In this document: one piece after another, positions 1 to 10,787 of the stretch
How positions within the stretch are numbered: the first letter of the stretch is position 1
How the letters are laid out: every line of letters starts with the position of its first letter
NCBI GenBank assembly: GCA_037447655.1
Contig: JBBHKE010002689.1
Span: 1 to 64,000, forward strand
Origin: Zygnema cylindricum
Taxonomy: Eukaryota; Streptophyta; Zygnematophyceae; Zygnematales; Zygnemataceae
Length of the DNA: 64,000 nucleotides
Direction of reading: 5' to 3'
Notes under the pieces: generated by a model
What the model was told of the DNA's origin: nothing
What the model saw: only the letters and a program-made list of their open reading frames with translations
The model's database searches: none
Translations under genes and position numbers: made by a program

Positions 1-300
1 TCTTCCCTCTCCCCCCCTCCCCCCCCCATTTCTTTATTTTTCTCCCCGGTATAAATAAAAAAATAAAAAGAAAAATGTGTCTATATTCTGAGAAAAATCC
101 CCAAACATCCTTTCAAAAAAAAAAGAAACCCTTCAAAAAACCCTAAATATCATTCAGGAAACCCTTGAATTTGGTTTAAAAACCTAAAAAATAATTGAAA
201 AAGCCCTAAAATACAAATGAAAAACCCTCAAAATTTAATAGATTTAATTTAATTTAACTTAATTTAGTGATTTTGACTAATATTTTAACATAATTTAATT
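1..300. other. AT-rich, low-complexity spacer
   Basis: The first bases are a C/T-rich run, followed by A/T-rich DNA with scattered ACCCTAAA-like motifs and a TTTAATTTAA-type run at 240-300. No open frame or element boundary is recognisable. Confidence 0.5.
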
Positions 301-582
301 TACTTCCCCAAATGTACCTCATTGAGCCCAGTTCTGAGGTCCTCATCCAAAATTTCCTCTCCCTCCCCTCCTCCTCCTCTCCTCCCATTTGTCTTTTTTG
401 CAGAAAGACGCCACGTGGCACTCCTTTTCCGTACTACTGGAGTTCTATTTATACCCTTTTCAAAACCCATACCCATATTTATTTTTAAATGTGAAGAGGA
501 ACATGTGGGTGTTTTTTTTATTTTTTGGGTATTTATCTTTATCTCATTTTCAAACCTATAGTTTAAGAAAGAGAGGGAAACA

Positions 583-870
583 ATGGAGGAGGAGGAGGAG
601 GTAGAGAGAGGGGAGGAGACAGAGAGCGAGGGGGAGAAGGAAGGGGAGAGAGAGAGGGAGGGAGAGGAGACTGTCATTTTTAGAAGAGAGCGGAGTTTAG
701 GGTTTAGGGTTGATATTTGGGAGAGAAAATGAGTGAAGAGGGGGGAGAGAGAGGAGAGAAAAAAAAAGAGAAGGTGGGGGAAGAGAGAGGAGAGAAAGGG
801 AGGAGAGAAAGAGAGGAGATGGGTAAGGAGAGAGAGGGAGTGGTGACGGAGGAAGGAAAAGAGAGAAAAA
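583..870. repeat. GA-rich purine tract
   Basis: This is nearly pure G/A on the plus strand (GAGAGAGGGAGG-type), interrupted by a short segment near 675-720 containing GGTTTAGGGTTT. Apparent minus-strand frames here are Ser/Pro/Leu low-complexity translations and are not taken as genes. It belongs to a set of purine or pyrimidine tracts in the window (also near 6.2, 42.9, 48.7, 54.6 and 57.9 kb). Confidence 0.8.
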
Positions 871-1203
871 GATTTTAAAAATAAAATTTGTGGAAATCCA
901 TAAAGCGATGGAAAAAAATTGACCGCACGTGCGAATATTTCTACACACGTGTGAGAGGAACGGTACTGTAGTTACATGAAGTAGTTTTAAATCGCGTTAT
1001 AGCCTCAGTCACGGTATCGTTTAGGATTCACATGGCAGTATTGTCCTGAATACGTACTGTTTTGTACGTAATTCGTACAGTTGTGCATATGATGATGACG
1101 TATGCACTTGCGCCTACCAAAAATGACTTAGGATTCATCTCCATGTAGTTTTGACTTGGCGTAATTACTTTGTATCGTAGCGAAGATTCATATTACACCA
1201 TTT
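871..1203. other. Spacer with no recognisable feature
   Basis: Mixed-composition sequence without a credible open frame. It precedes the left end of the foldback element. Confidence 0.4.
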
Positions 1204-1960
1204 CTAAGGGTGAGTTCCCATGTATAAGTTCTATCTTGTCCTTTTCGTCCAAAACAGAGCCTGCAGCGCCGTACAAAAAAATTGTGAACACCATAGTACA
1301 ATTTGCGTCATCTTTAAACGAAAATTACTATTAGCTTGTCGTCTTGCTCTTTTGGACCCATTACTACTTCAAGAAACGTCATCTTCAAACTTCATTTGAA
1401 AACCACTTGCGAGTCAATTTTATTTAAAGTTACGTCTGAACAATAAATACGATTACGTTTTGCACGTGTTGTAAAATTTCAAAAACAATTTTGCAAAACG
1501 CGGAAATTGTCCGTACCCACACTGTACGGATTTTTTTTCTGTACAATGACCATGGAGGGGTCTCGAGCAACAGATGCCATTTCGCAAAAGTGAACTCTGT
1601 GAAGGCGCCTCTCTCCCTCTCCCTCTCACACTATCAATTTTACCCTACACTTTTAGGATTGAAACACGACAATATTGTTACGCAATGAAAGAGCTTTGAA
1701 AAATTATTCATTAGACTACCTTTGAGCATATTTTGATGGAAAGTTGAGTGAAAAAAGTAGAAAAAACGAAATCAGAAAGCCATGGCCGGAATTTCTTGAA
1801 TCAATGACGTCGGCATTGTCACAAGTGCGCACGATGTCACAACGTCACAAAACCCTAGGCATCTACAATGTCACAAAAAACTAGATATCTACAACCGTCG
1901 CTATTTTGTAAACGTCAAAAATTGTCGCGAGTTTTGTTGTCATCTACAACCGTCACAAAA
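1204..1960 (+). repeat. Left arm of foldback element
   Basis: This arm is inverted relative to about 3410-4211 and is diverged with small indels. It contains the GA/CT block and the GTCACAA-rich block also seen in the right arm. Confidence 0.55.
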
Positions 1961-2639
1961 TATACCTACGAGTACAATTGTCACAATTTAAAGTAACAAT
2001 TTTGTTTATGAATATAAGAACACACTGATAAGTAGTACGGAGAATCTTCACTAAAAAAGTAAGCAATAAGACTAAGTTACGATTATATGGGAACACACCC
2101 TAAGTGTCCCAATGTGTAAAAACAAAATCGTTACTTACACCTGTGATGATTGTATACGTCGACAATGCCCGTGACATGTCTTTGTGTGACATTGTAGAAA
2201 CTAGTGTTGTGTATCAGGTCAAAACTTACCGCAATAAAATCGAGACTGATAGCTATTGGTTATTGAACGGTGAGTGGTATATCGCTCCGAGACCAACAAA
2301 TTCCTTATCAACGATAAATGGAAAGAAATTCAAAACGATATATAACAGTAATTTGTAACATGATGTATTATATTTTTCACTTTATATAGCATGGCTTGCC
2401 ACGTATGACAATATGTTTTGTACGTAGAATACACCGTACAATTGTCTAATATGAGTTGTACAATTATTGTTGATAGTTATCGAACCGGTGTTATTGCAAT
2501 AGAAACCTGATAACATCGATTTTTTATCGCGATAACACTCGTACCGATATATTGTGCCTATATATCGATAATGAATAAGCCAAAAAAATGAGCATATCGA
2601 TTATCGGCAAATGGCCACCGATACATACACAAGTAGAAA

Positions 2640-2930
2640 TATAGCCTTCCAGCCTCATGTTGTTCATGGTTGAAAAAGATGTGCTTTGCCTTTGCGTCTA
2701 TTGTCCCGTCGGCGTGAAATGGAATCGAAATCTTGACACTCTTGCAATGTACGCAAACAGAAAAAACAACAAACATTGAGTATTTTTCCTCGTCGTATTG
2801 CAAACGGACAAAACATACCAAACGGTGTACTTTTCCTCCTCGTTTTAAACCGTTTGAAAATTTTGAAATATTTTGATGTGCGAATATGCTTTTCTATTTG
2901 TGGAGCGGTGATACTTTAATTTGAAATAAA
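2640..2930 (+). repeat. Second inverted-repeat arm
   Basis: This segment matches the reverse complement of about 4280-4560. Shared blocks include TGTTGTTCAT, CCTTTGC and GAGCGGTGATACTTTA, in the same order and spacing. It implies that another inverted element overlaps the 1204-4211 foldback. Confidence 0.5.
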
Positions 2931-3409
2931 TTTTCGATGTGTTTTAATGTAAAGTTTGAAGATGGCGTTTCTTGACGTGGCCTTGGGTCCAAAAAAATAG
3001 GATGACATGCACTACATTTTAAGTTTAACGATTACGAAAGTTGAACTTTCGCTTTTTTCACTTTCTTTGTACAGTTCAAACGTAAGCAGGACGACCCTAA
3101 GTTTTCGTGGAAAACAACAGAAATAAACCCTTACTTTGGCACATGGGGACGCACCCTTATGCGCTTGGGATTTCTTGTAATCTAAAATGTGTCTCCGTGT
3201 GCAAAAGAAAGGGACTTTTGTCGTTTTCCTCAAAAACTTTGCACCATACTGATAAAATAACATCCTAAAAAAGAAATCGAAAAAAGCGAAAGTCACAATT
3301 TGCTCCAAGTTCAAAGTTGGGGTATGCGCCCTTGTACTACTTTGAAGTGGTATTTCAATGTGCGAAGATGAAGTTCTAACTTTGTGACGGTTGCTGGCGT
3401 AAGTACAAC

Positions 3410-4211
3410 TTGTGACTGTTGAAGACGACTACGAATCTTCCGACAATCAATGATGTTTACAAAGCCAACGACAATTGTAGACGTCTAATTTTTTGTGATA
3501 TTGTAGATGCTCAGGGTTTTGTGACATTGTGACGCAATGCTCACTTGTGAGCGTCGACGTCACTAATTTGAACCTTCTTGCCAAGGCTTCCCGTAATTGT
3601 TTTTTTGTATTTCTCACTCGACCTGCCATCAAAGCACGCCCAAAGGTATTCAAAAAACTTTCTTTTTTAAAATATTTCATCTCATACTAGTATCGTTGTG
3701 TTTCATTCTCCCAAGTGCAAAATAGTTGCCGTATTGTGAGAGAGAGAGGGGGAGGCGACGACGTCGTAAACGTCTCCAAGGACCCATTAATAAAAGTGGA
3801 GGTCCGAGACCCCTCCATTTTTTTTTCATTCATGCGCGAGATGGGCAAAACAAAAATTGCGAGTATTCTCCATCGTGCTATAAATTTACAATTCGTGGGG
3901 CATTTTCGTGGATTATTTTTCACTTATTGTTTGAGTGATTGTTTGACTAAAATCACCTCACGAGATGATTTTCGATAAAGTATTTTTATGAGATCGATTC
4001 GTGTGCCTCTGGGTCGAAAAGAGAAAAACACCAAAATGAATAGAAAAGACGAGAAAATAGGAGTATATTCAAAGTATCAAGATGACGTTCATTATATTTT
4101 GGTAAAAACATTTTTTTCGTACGACAAAAGATTTTCTCGTCGGCAACTAATTTTTTTTCGGAAAACGATACAAAAAAAACGATACTTTACCACATGGGCA
4201 CATACCCTTAG
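3410..4211 (-). repeat. Right arm of foldback element
   Basis: Reverse-complement partner of about 1204-1960. The short plus- and minus-strand frames within it are low-complexity and not supported as genes. Confidence 0.55.
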
Positions 4212-4279
4212 AATGTACTACACTTCATGCCATGCCATTTCAAAATTTACCTTAAAACATATCGGAGATGTGATATGAA

Positions 4280-4560
4280 GTAAAGTATCACCGCTCCACA
4301 AAGAGTAAAACAATTTAAAGTAAAGTATCACCGCTTTACAAATAAAAAAATACCTTTGTACATTTCAGATAATTTCAAAAGTTTTCGACGAGGAGATGTA
4401 CACAACTTTTTTTCGTTTTTGTATGTTATCCGATACATATTATTTTTTGCGGAGGTCTCAAGATATCAATGTCATTTCACGGCGACCGGACACGAGAGGC
4501 AAAGGCGATTGCATGTTCTTCAACTATGAACAACACAGGGATCGAAAGTCATATGTCAAC
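4280..4560 (-). repeat. Partner of the second inverted-repeat arm
   Basis: Reverse-complement match of about 2640-2930. The block AAGTAAAGTATCACCGCT occurs here twice, about 40 bp apart (near 4278 and 4318), a small local duplication. Confidence 0.5.
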
Positions 4561-4789
4561 ATTGACATGCAAAGACAATGAAGTCAAACAAAGTTTAAAA
4601 AATATTGTGCGACAACGCATATTTTAGACGTTGACAACCGTCAGAAGCATTATCGACAATAACTATCATCACAGACTTGGGTAACGATTTTGGTTTAACT
4701 TGGAAAACTTATATGGAATATATTCGTTATAATACAAATTAAGTTCGATAAGTTACAATTACATGGTAACACACCATTAATTTGAATTA

Positions 4790-6200
4790 CATTTTTTTGA
4801 ATTATGTGCTTTGAAAAAGAATTAAAATATTATATTACCAAAAAGCGATGGCTAAACCATCGACATACAAAGTATGATTAAAAAAAAACTTTGTTGATGA
4901 CTATTAAGAGTAAAAGATGAAAAACCCAAAAAGGCTACAAACAATATAAACTTTAAGGAACACCGAAATAATGAAATTGTTGGCTAAAATAACAAATAGA
5001 AAAACACATCCTAGAATAGTCATTAAAACTACTCCATACATTGATCCCATAAGAGAAAATGGGACGTCGAAGTAAGTCGTAATAAAATTACACATTGAGG
5101 CAAGAATTCCAAACATTATTGATGGCTGTCGAGTGGGGCAGAGGTAAGTCTTTGAACCCACAATTATCATTCACCATTGCGCTTCGTCGGATGAAAGTCG
5201 AAGCTTGAGAGCACTAAAGGGTGACACAAATACTCTAGTGGTAAAATTGTGAAGTCATTCAAATTGAAAAGACCGTCGAACGCAATCACGTAAAAAACTA
5301 TAAAATGAAGGTTTGAAGGTCCCAAAAATCTCGAAAACAAATGGTATGAAGTAGTCGGTTGAGTCCATTCCGCATAGTTGTTTTTGGAGGTCGCGACATC
5401 GAAAGCCACAACACTTGTTTGTAATATCGCACGTGGAAAAACATGGGAACCTCTAAAGTTTGTGAAAACCCAATGTTCTTTTTGCTTCTTATTAAAGCAC
5501 AACATCCACACGCTAGCGAATAATGTTTTTGTATTGAGAACGTGTCAAGAGTATATGCGACATCTCTCTTTGGACTGTGTATCTCGTTTTGCCAAAGACT
5601 ACAATGACTCTAGACCAAACCATATCGATAGTTAGTTGTATGTTCTCCACCATGTAAGCAAGAAGCAAATGGTTGCTTTGCTAAAGATTGAACAAAAATT
5701 GCGTATGACCGACAAATGTGGCAAGAAGAGGCGTAAACGAAGTGTAAAAGAAAATTGAGAAGAAGACAAATGGGGTGAGGCAAAATTCAAGTAGAAAAAA
5801 AGCTAAGCCCCATCCTCTAGCCTCGAACAAGATTGAAGTCAAGTTTGCCCTTCAGCCGCATGAAGCGTCTCGAGAATGTATTTAAATTAAAAAAATATTA
5901 CCTTATAGACAAAATAATGTTAGACCCGTGAGTGATTGGTTGTGGGGAGGGAAGAAAACATAATAACTTTTAATAAAAAAAAACAAAAAAGTAGACAATA
6001 GAAAAGCGTTCGACGATGCTAAATACAACATGGGTTGATGTAGGTGTATCATTTGTCACAAATCTCTAACTAATGGTAGATGATAGAAGAGCCCAACTCT
6101 TTAGGTAATTATATGGCGCTATGGTGGTTGTGGGATGCATCTAAGACCCTTAAAAGAGACGGGTAAAACAACTTATCGATAAACACAAAGTCTTTTAAAA
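4790..6200. other. Spacer with no recognisable gene
   Basis: AT-rich unique-looking sequence. Minus-strand frames at 4904-5170 and 5167-5511 have hydrophobic, unrecognisable translations and no supporting context, so no gene is called. Confidence 0.35.
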
Positions 6201-6206
6201 AAAATA

Positions 6207-6312
6207 AAACATAGGTGGGGGAAGGGGAGAGAGGGAGAAGAGGGGGGAGGGAGAGGGGGAGGGAGAGAGAGGGGAAGCGAGAGAGGGAAAGGAGAGCTAG
6301 AGGGAGAGAAAG
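6207..6312. repeat. GA-rich purine tract
   Basis: About 100 bp of GGGAGAGAGG-type sequence, of the same kind as the tract at 583-870. Confidence 0.8.
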
Positions 6313-6650
6313 ATGTTTTTAATCCGTATATCAACTTTGTACTGGTAATCTCGTTTCCAATTTGCTTGTTTTCTATTTTTAATATATCTTTTTATTAAAC
6401 ACGAACGCTTATGATCTATTCTTATTCTCAAAGCTTCAATCAATGAGAAGGCATTGATTACCATACCCTCATAGAATTAAACAATTCGATGTTTATTTTT
6501 TTGGACATTGTTTAGAACTCACACTGGCTAAGCACAAAGGAAACCGAAAGCAAAGGGTGGGAACTAACCCTATTTCAATTGCATTCAAATACAAACTTCA
6601 AGATTAGTATTTTAGTGTTAGAAAACTTATGTTCAAGTAACAAAACTTTG

Positions 6651-7304
6651 ATATCTACAAGGCAACATAAGCGCATATTGCACAACTTGGACGATTAGTA
6701 AGGGTTGTAACATATTGCACGACTTGGACAATGGGTAAGGGTTCTAACTAGATTCCTTGACTCTTAGAAAATCCCATTACTACAATATAACAGAGTTACA
6801 GAGTGGAGTACTTAGTGGTTAGAAACCAGGCATTGATAGTTGCGGTTCCAGAGCAACGCAGCTGCGATGCCAGACCAGCGCAACATAGCAGCGTAGCTAC
6901 TTAGCGGAATAGCGCAACGACTTAGTAGCGCAGCGTAGCAGTATAGCAACGCCGCAGAATTTATATTAAACTGTGTAGTTCTAGAAGATAATGTAGATAG
7001 ATCTCCGTTGACCGTGAAGGTCCACGTGTACATAAGTATAGTACAGGTTGACTAGCAGCTGGTGAGTTTAAACGATCAAGTAGACCTAGTCAGTAGGGGA
7101 CTCTTTTGAGTAGACCTTCGCAGCGAGCTTTCAAATTGTAACCTTCCTGATTAATAAAGCTTAACCTTTATCCGTGAGTGTTGTGTGCTTTTGCTGTTGC
7201 TACGAGGGGATCCTTGGAGTCTTTCCGATGTGCATTGTGATGTGGTGTGGATCACTTTGTCCCTTTTACACCGGTGTTTGAGCTTTCCCTCGTGACTCAA
7301 CAAC
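6651..7304 (+). other. Probable 5' LTR/leader region of Gypsy A, ends unresolved
   Basis: This stretch lies directly upstream of the gag start of the plus-strand Gypsy A. It contains a GCRTAGC-like motif run at about 6830-6960 and a region after 7140 with TAATAAAGCTT, which could be a polyadenylation signal. No clear TG..CA ends or tRNA-complementary primer site could be fixed, and the 3' LTR that would define the ends has been lost at 24.45 kb. Assignment as LTR is inferred from position. Confidence 0.35.
6674..6752 (+). repeat. Two-copy 38-bp tandem repeat
   Basis: The block beginning CATATTGCACAACTTGGAC recurs 38 bp later as CATATTGCACGACTTGGAC. It lies in the probable LTR or leader of Gypsy A. 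Confidence 0.7.
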
Positions 7305-8141
7305 ATGGGAGAACACGACGTATCCACCACGGAAATGTTAGAGCAAGTTCTTCGGGAGTTGGAAAATGTTATATTACAGAATGCTCAGCTTAGCAACACC
7401 GTCGCAACCTTCAAATCTCGTCTTGGTGAAAGAACTTATGGAGGCATGGAGAGACACTTGAGGAGGCTCAAGTTAAGACTTCCAAACGAGTTTGACCCGG
7501 CGAGGCATAAGAACGTAGATACGTGGTTATTCTCCATTGCGAATTACCTCGAGAATTTTCCTAGCATGTCGGATCGTGAGAAGATTCATTACGCGGGTGG
7601 TCTTCTCAAAAGGGCAGCGGGAGCATGGTGGAGGACAATGGTGGATAAAAATGAGATATCGAATGTTTGGACTCTTTTCATTCAACTCCTCCGTGACTCT
7701 TGGCAACCTGTTAACACGGTTAAGGCGGCAAGGAATAAGATCGTGGTTTTGAAGCAACGTACCTCGGTTTTTGGAGTACACACAACAGTTCTTGGAATGC
7801 AAAGTTCAAATACCCACGATGACGCAGGACGAAGCTGTGGATCGTTACGTGAAGGGGCTTACATTCGAAGGGATGTGGAGCAATGGCTCGCTCGGAAAAG
7901 TACGCCATTTAGTCTATTGACAATCATTCAGTTCGCGGAACGGACAGATTTGGTGGACTTCACCTTCCGTAAACCTTATCATTATGGGTCGAGCAGCGGC
8001 GGGGGAGGTCGGCGCGACGATGGTCCCACCCCCATAGAGCTTGGAGCGATTAATGGGGATAAGGAGGTGGTCAACATGCTTCGGAACAAGAAGAAGACTA
8101 CCAAAGCCAAGACCAATGACTTGTTCCCCGAGGAGCTATAA
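7305..8141 (+). pseudogene. Gypsy A gag (capsid) remnant
   Basis: The 278-codon frame starts at an ATG about 20 bp after the sequence TCGTGACTCAACA. Residues about 50-150 resemble a retrotransposon gag domain, with the hallmark stretch FDPARHKNVDTWLFSIANYL followed by an AAGAWW block. Near 7768 the gag-like reading moves to another frame, where the family-typical EYTQQFLE and DEAVDRYVKGL strings are found until about 7918. It then returns to the first frame with GPTPIELGAI near the C-terminus. Two compensating shifts therefore break the gene. In a working element the product would assemble the virus-like particle in the cytoplasm. Confidence 0.85.
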
Positions 8142-8162
8142 CGGAGAAAGCAAAACGGGTTA

Positions 8163-8204
8163 TGATTCCACTGCGGTTCCCCAGACCATATGGCCCAAAA
8201 ATAC
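8163..8204 (+). pseudogene. Decayed CCHC zinc knuckle of Gypsy A gag
   Basis: Reading from 8163 gives the C-X2-C-X4-H-X4-C spacing, but the first Cys position is a TGA stop and the last is Tyr (TAC). The middle Cys and the His remain. It sits between the gag frame (ending at 8141) and the protease, exactly where the nucleocapsid knuckle belongs. Confidence 0.7.
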
Positions 8205-8684
8205 CCAAAAAAGAAAGACCCAAAGAAGGGCAAGCTTAACGTCATGTGCTTAGCGCGTGAAGGGGGAGACCTTTTAATTTTTAATGGTCGGATCGAAGTG
8301 AGCGCAGCTAGCTTCATGGTGGACTCCGGCGCATCAAGAAACTTTATCAACGAGGTGACCGTGAAAAAGTTCAAACTTCCTCACGTGGTTCTAACGGATC
8401 GTCAGACTGTGCAATTGGCCGACGAAAGTTCCCTATCGATTACTCATCGTACTCTGAGGTTACGCGTCGAAATTGGAAAGTTCCAATGGTTTGACACCCT
8501 TCATGTATTACCCCTTAGAGACCATAAGGTAATCTTGGGGAAGTCGTGGCTGCAAAAATGGAGCCCTACGATCGATTGGAGAAGTGGCAACATGAGAGTG
8601 AAGAAAGCTGAAAAAGAGTTCGAAGGAAAGGTGGGAGCGGCTGGTAAAGGATCGGAAGAGGGCCGCCTACTTTTGGCCATATAG
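8190..8684 (+). pseudogene. Gypsy A aspartic protease remnant
   Basis: The frame encodes 164 residues. The active-site motif VDSGASRNFIN is at about residues 47-57, followed by a VQLADES strand and the ILGKSWLQKWSPTIDW block typical of Gypsy proteases. The protease would process Gag-Pol in the particle. The frame stops at 8684, about 40 bp before the insertion at 8730; the pol reading resumes only beyond 23059. Confidence 0.85.
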
Positions 8685-8725
8685 CTAAAGAGGGCACTCA
8701 AGAAAGGGGAGACAATTAGTATGGC

Positions 8726-8729
8726 GGTC
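8726..8729 (+). repeat. Left target-site duplication (GGTC) of the 14.3-kb insertion
   Basis: GGTC precedes the TGTCGTGC end at 8730, and the same four bases follow the ATGACA end at 23055. A fifth shared base (T at 8730 and at 23060) makes GGTCT possible, depending on where the end is placed. Confidence 0.75.
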
Positions 8730-10117
8730 TGTCGTGCATGAGAAGCAAGCAAGCAAACATGCATCACAACCAACAAAGTCATGCTCACAAACATACAAAA
8801 CAACGGAAATAAATATGAAAAGTCAAAATAATATATACACCATGAGAAGGAACAAAGGTGAAAATAAACCCAAGAAAGAAGGGAAAGAATACTCCCCTAG
8901 AGTGAAGTGAACCCAATAATTTATGCTAAGCTAGGAGGTAGCCACTAAGCTCTCTGGTCTTTATCACATTCCCTACAAGAGTTATCTCGTTACGACAGCA
9001 AAGCAAGAAATATTCCAACCGGAACAAGGGAAAATCCAATTCCGATCAAAAATACACTCCTTCCAAGCCAACCGAAATACAAACAAGGCACAAAAACACA
9101 ACCAAACCGTCAAGCTGCCCGAGGAAGGCACAGCAAGGTACAGATGTGCTCCCCCACGATCTCTAATTCCACACTTCCACCAAAAGACCAAGTTTGGAGG
9201 GAAACCTTCCGGACGTGGCCTTAGGCCGTGTGGATTAAAAACGTGGGCAGAAATAAAAGGGGAAATGTTCTTAACCTATCTAGCCTCTACAGCTAGCAAG
9301 CAAGGAGAAGAAAGACACGTGGGCAATCGGTGAGAGAGAGAGCAAGAGAAAAGCTCCGCTGCCAAGAGAAAATTCTTGTCCAAAAGCTAAATTCTCTAAG
9401 TCTGAGAATTAGGCTAAGTAAGAGCTACGCTAGGCCTAAGCAAAATTAGCCTACGTCTAGTCTACTTCACATGGATGAAACTACTCTAGATGTTGGCCAA
9501 TAGGGGGCCAACATCGTCTGCCGTATGGGTGACAAAATCCACAGTCCAAGGGTAAAAACCCTCCCTAACTACATGTATGCGCGAACCTACATGGGTTCGC
9601 GACTTAAATAAAATATGATATATCGAAGCGTTGCTCAGAAATCGCGATACGCCTCCAAACGATACTTCGCGTCGATACTCCCGAAATCACGTGCATACGC
9701 ACGAAACGATAAATACCGCACGAAATAAAAGGTCTAGCACGAAATACTAAAAATCGCGTCACGTCGCCCAAACGATGTTTCGCATCCAACTTTGAAAATC
9801 GTGAACCTACGCATGAAATAAAACATATCGCACGAAATTAGAACCTTTCAACGAAAAACTGAAAATATGAATCGGAATTAAATTGTACGTGCGAACAAAA
9901 ATTATGCGCGCGTGCCAAAATCGTGCGTGCATGCATAAAACCGCGCGTGCATGCATAAAATTGAGCGTGCATGCCTTCAATTGCGCGTGCATACAAAATT
10001 CCGCGCCCGCGAGCAGAATACCGCGCGTGCGTGAGAAATACTGCGCGTGCGTGCAAAATACCGCGCGTGCGTGCATGATAACGTGCGCGTGAGCAGCCGA
10101 CACGATGCGGCATGACA
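8730..10117 (-). mobile_element. Left unit: LTR-like Y-X block without internal region
   Basis: This unit is 1388 bp with ends TGTCGTGC and GCATGACA. X (8730-8919) is joined directly to Y (from about 8923) by TTT, whereas in the other units about 4.4 kb of gag-protease DNA lies at this point. It has the size and the inverted ends of a solo LTR. Apparent frames inside are shadows of short GC-rich repeats. Confidence 0.75.
9890..10100. repeat. CpG-rich 20-21-bp tandem repeats, copy 1
   Basis: About nine degenerate units of the form CCGCGCGTGCATGCATAAAA. They consist largely of alternating purine and pyrimidine with many CpGs, in otherwise AT-rich DNA. His-Ala-Arg-Ala-type frames on both strands are repeat translations. 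Confidence 0.85.
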
Positions 10118-10308
10118 ACTGTCGTGCATGAGAAGCAAGCAAGCAAACATGCATCACAACCAGCAAAGTCATGCTCACAATCATACATAACAACGGAAAT
10201 AAATATGAAAAGTCAAAATAATATATATACCATGAGAAGGAAAAAGGTGAAAATGACCCAAGAAAGAAGGGAAAGAATACTCCCCTAGAGTGAAGTGAAC
10301 CCAATAAT

Positions 10309-10328
10309 CCCCACCCCCCAGCTCCTTA
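10309..10328 (-). other. Polypurine-tract-like G run at the end of Z
   Basis: On the minus strand the gag-protease frame ends and is followed at once by AAGGAGCTGGGGGGTGGGGA and then TTATTGGGTTC, where X begins. This is the position and composition of a retrotransposon polypurine tract. The right unit has the same tract at 17445-17463. Confidence 0.5.
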
Positions 10329-10785
10329 GCCTGTGGAGGAGCTAGTCAACACAGCTGAGGCCCTGGAAAAGATATGGAGGTAGCAATGGTCAGCCGGGTT
10401 GAAAGATAATGGAGAAGAGAGGCACTCCATGTGGAAACCTTGATCACCACTTGTACATCCATAAACACTCTGCAAACTCAACATCCCATTAGTATCACTA
10501 CCCACCACATTGAGAATGTGTGGAAAGACCTCGGTGTCGACGGTATGGATCCTTTCCAAGAAAAACAAGTCGCCATTGTCTTCCCGAAGTTCGTTACTGG
10601 AAAATGCAGGGAGAGCGGAATCCAAATGTGCCATAGTGGGCAACGGCTTGCAAGCAGAGACAAGAGGGAGGCAGATTTTACGACCGGGAAAATTAGAGGG
10701 ACGGTAGGAAAAGGTCTGATCACGCATATCCACTCCTCCACCGATTCGGAAGATAACATTCTGTCCCACTAAGCATTCGTAGGCG
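10326..10785 (-). pseudogene. C-terminal part of the array gag-protease, middle unit
   Basis: This minus-strand stretch continues the frame that ends at 10788 and is separated from it by a stop or shift. It contains a VDMRDQTFSYRP string that resembles the last strand of a retroviral-type protease, then about 100 residues without a recognisable domain. It stops a few bases before the G run at 10309, so no reverse transcriptase, RNase H or integrase is encoded after it. Confidence 0.65.
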
Positions 10786-10787
10786 TT

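Larger units (their letters stand above)
1204..4211. mobile_element. Foldback / long-TIR DNA transposon, non-autonomous
   Basis: The left end reads CTAAGGGTGAGTTCCCATGT and the reverse complement of the right end reads CTAAGGGTATGTGCCCATGT. Inward, the arms stay alignable for roughly 750-800 bp. Matched landmarks are a CGTACAAAAAAATTG block near 1280, the ATGGAGGGGTCTCG block at about 1550 against 3815, a CT-rich block near 1605 against 3760, and the ATTTTTTGTGA block near 1870 against 3490. The middle (about 1960-3410) has no transposase that I can recognise. The end motif and possible TWA target duplications recall PIF/Harbinger-type MITEs, but I could not show a clean duplication at both ends. 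Further copies of the terminal motif at about 2090, 3145, 3320 and 4765 suggest several related elements nested together. Confidence 0.55.

Noticed and set aside
300-948. Frames of 70-125 codons on both strands in the GA tract (Ser/Pro/Leu-rich)
   Set aside because: They are translations of a purine/pyrimidine low-complexity tract, overlap on both strands and have no domain.
7305-8684. A functional host gene derived from a retrotransposon (domesticated gag-protease)
   Set aside because: Two frameshifts, a stop in the zinc knuckle and downstream collinear pol at 23060 show an ordinary decayed element.
9807-10304. Minus-strand frames with repeated His-Ala-Arg motifs (also at 17014-17397 and 22745-22954)
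   Set aside because: The pattern is the 20-21-bp DNA repeat read as protein; frames exist on both strands and shift between copies.
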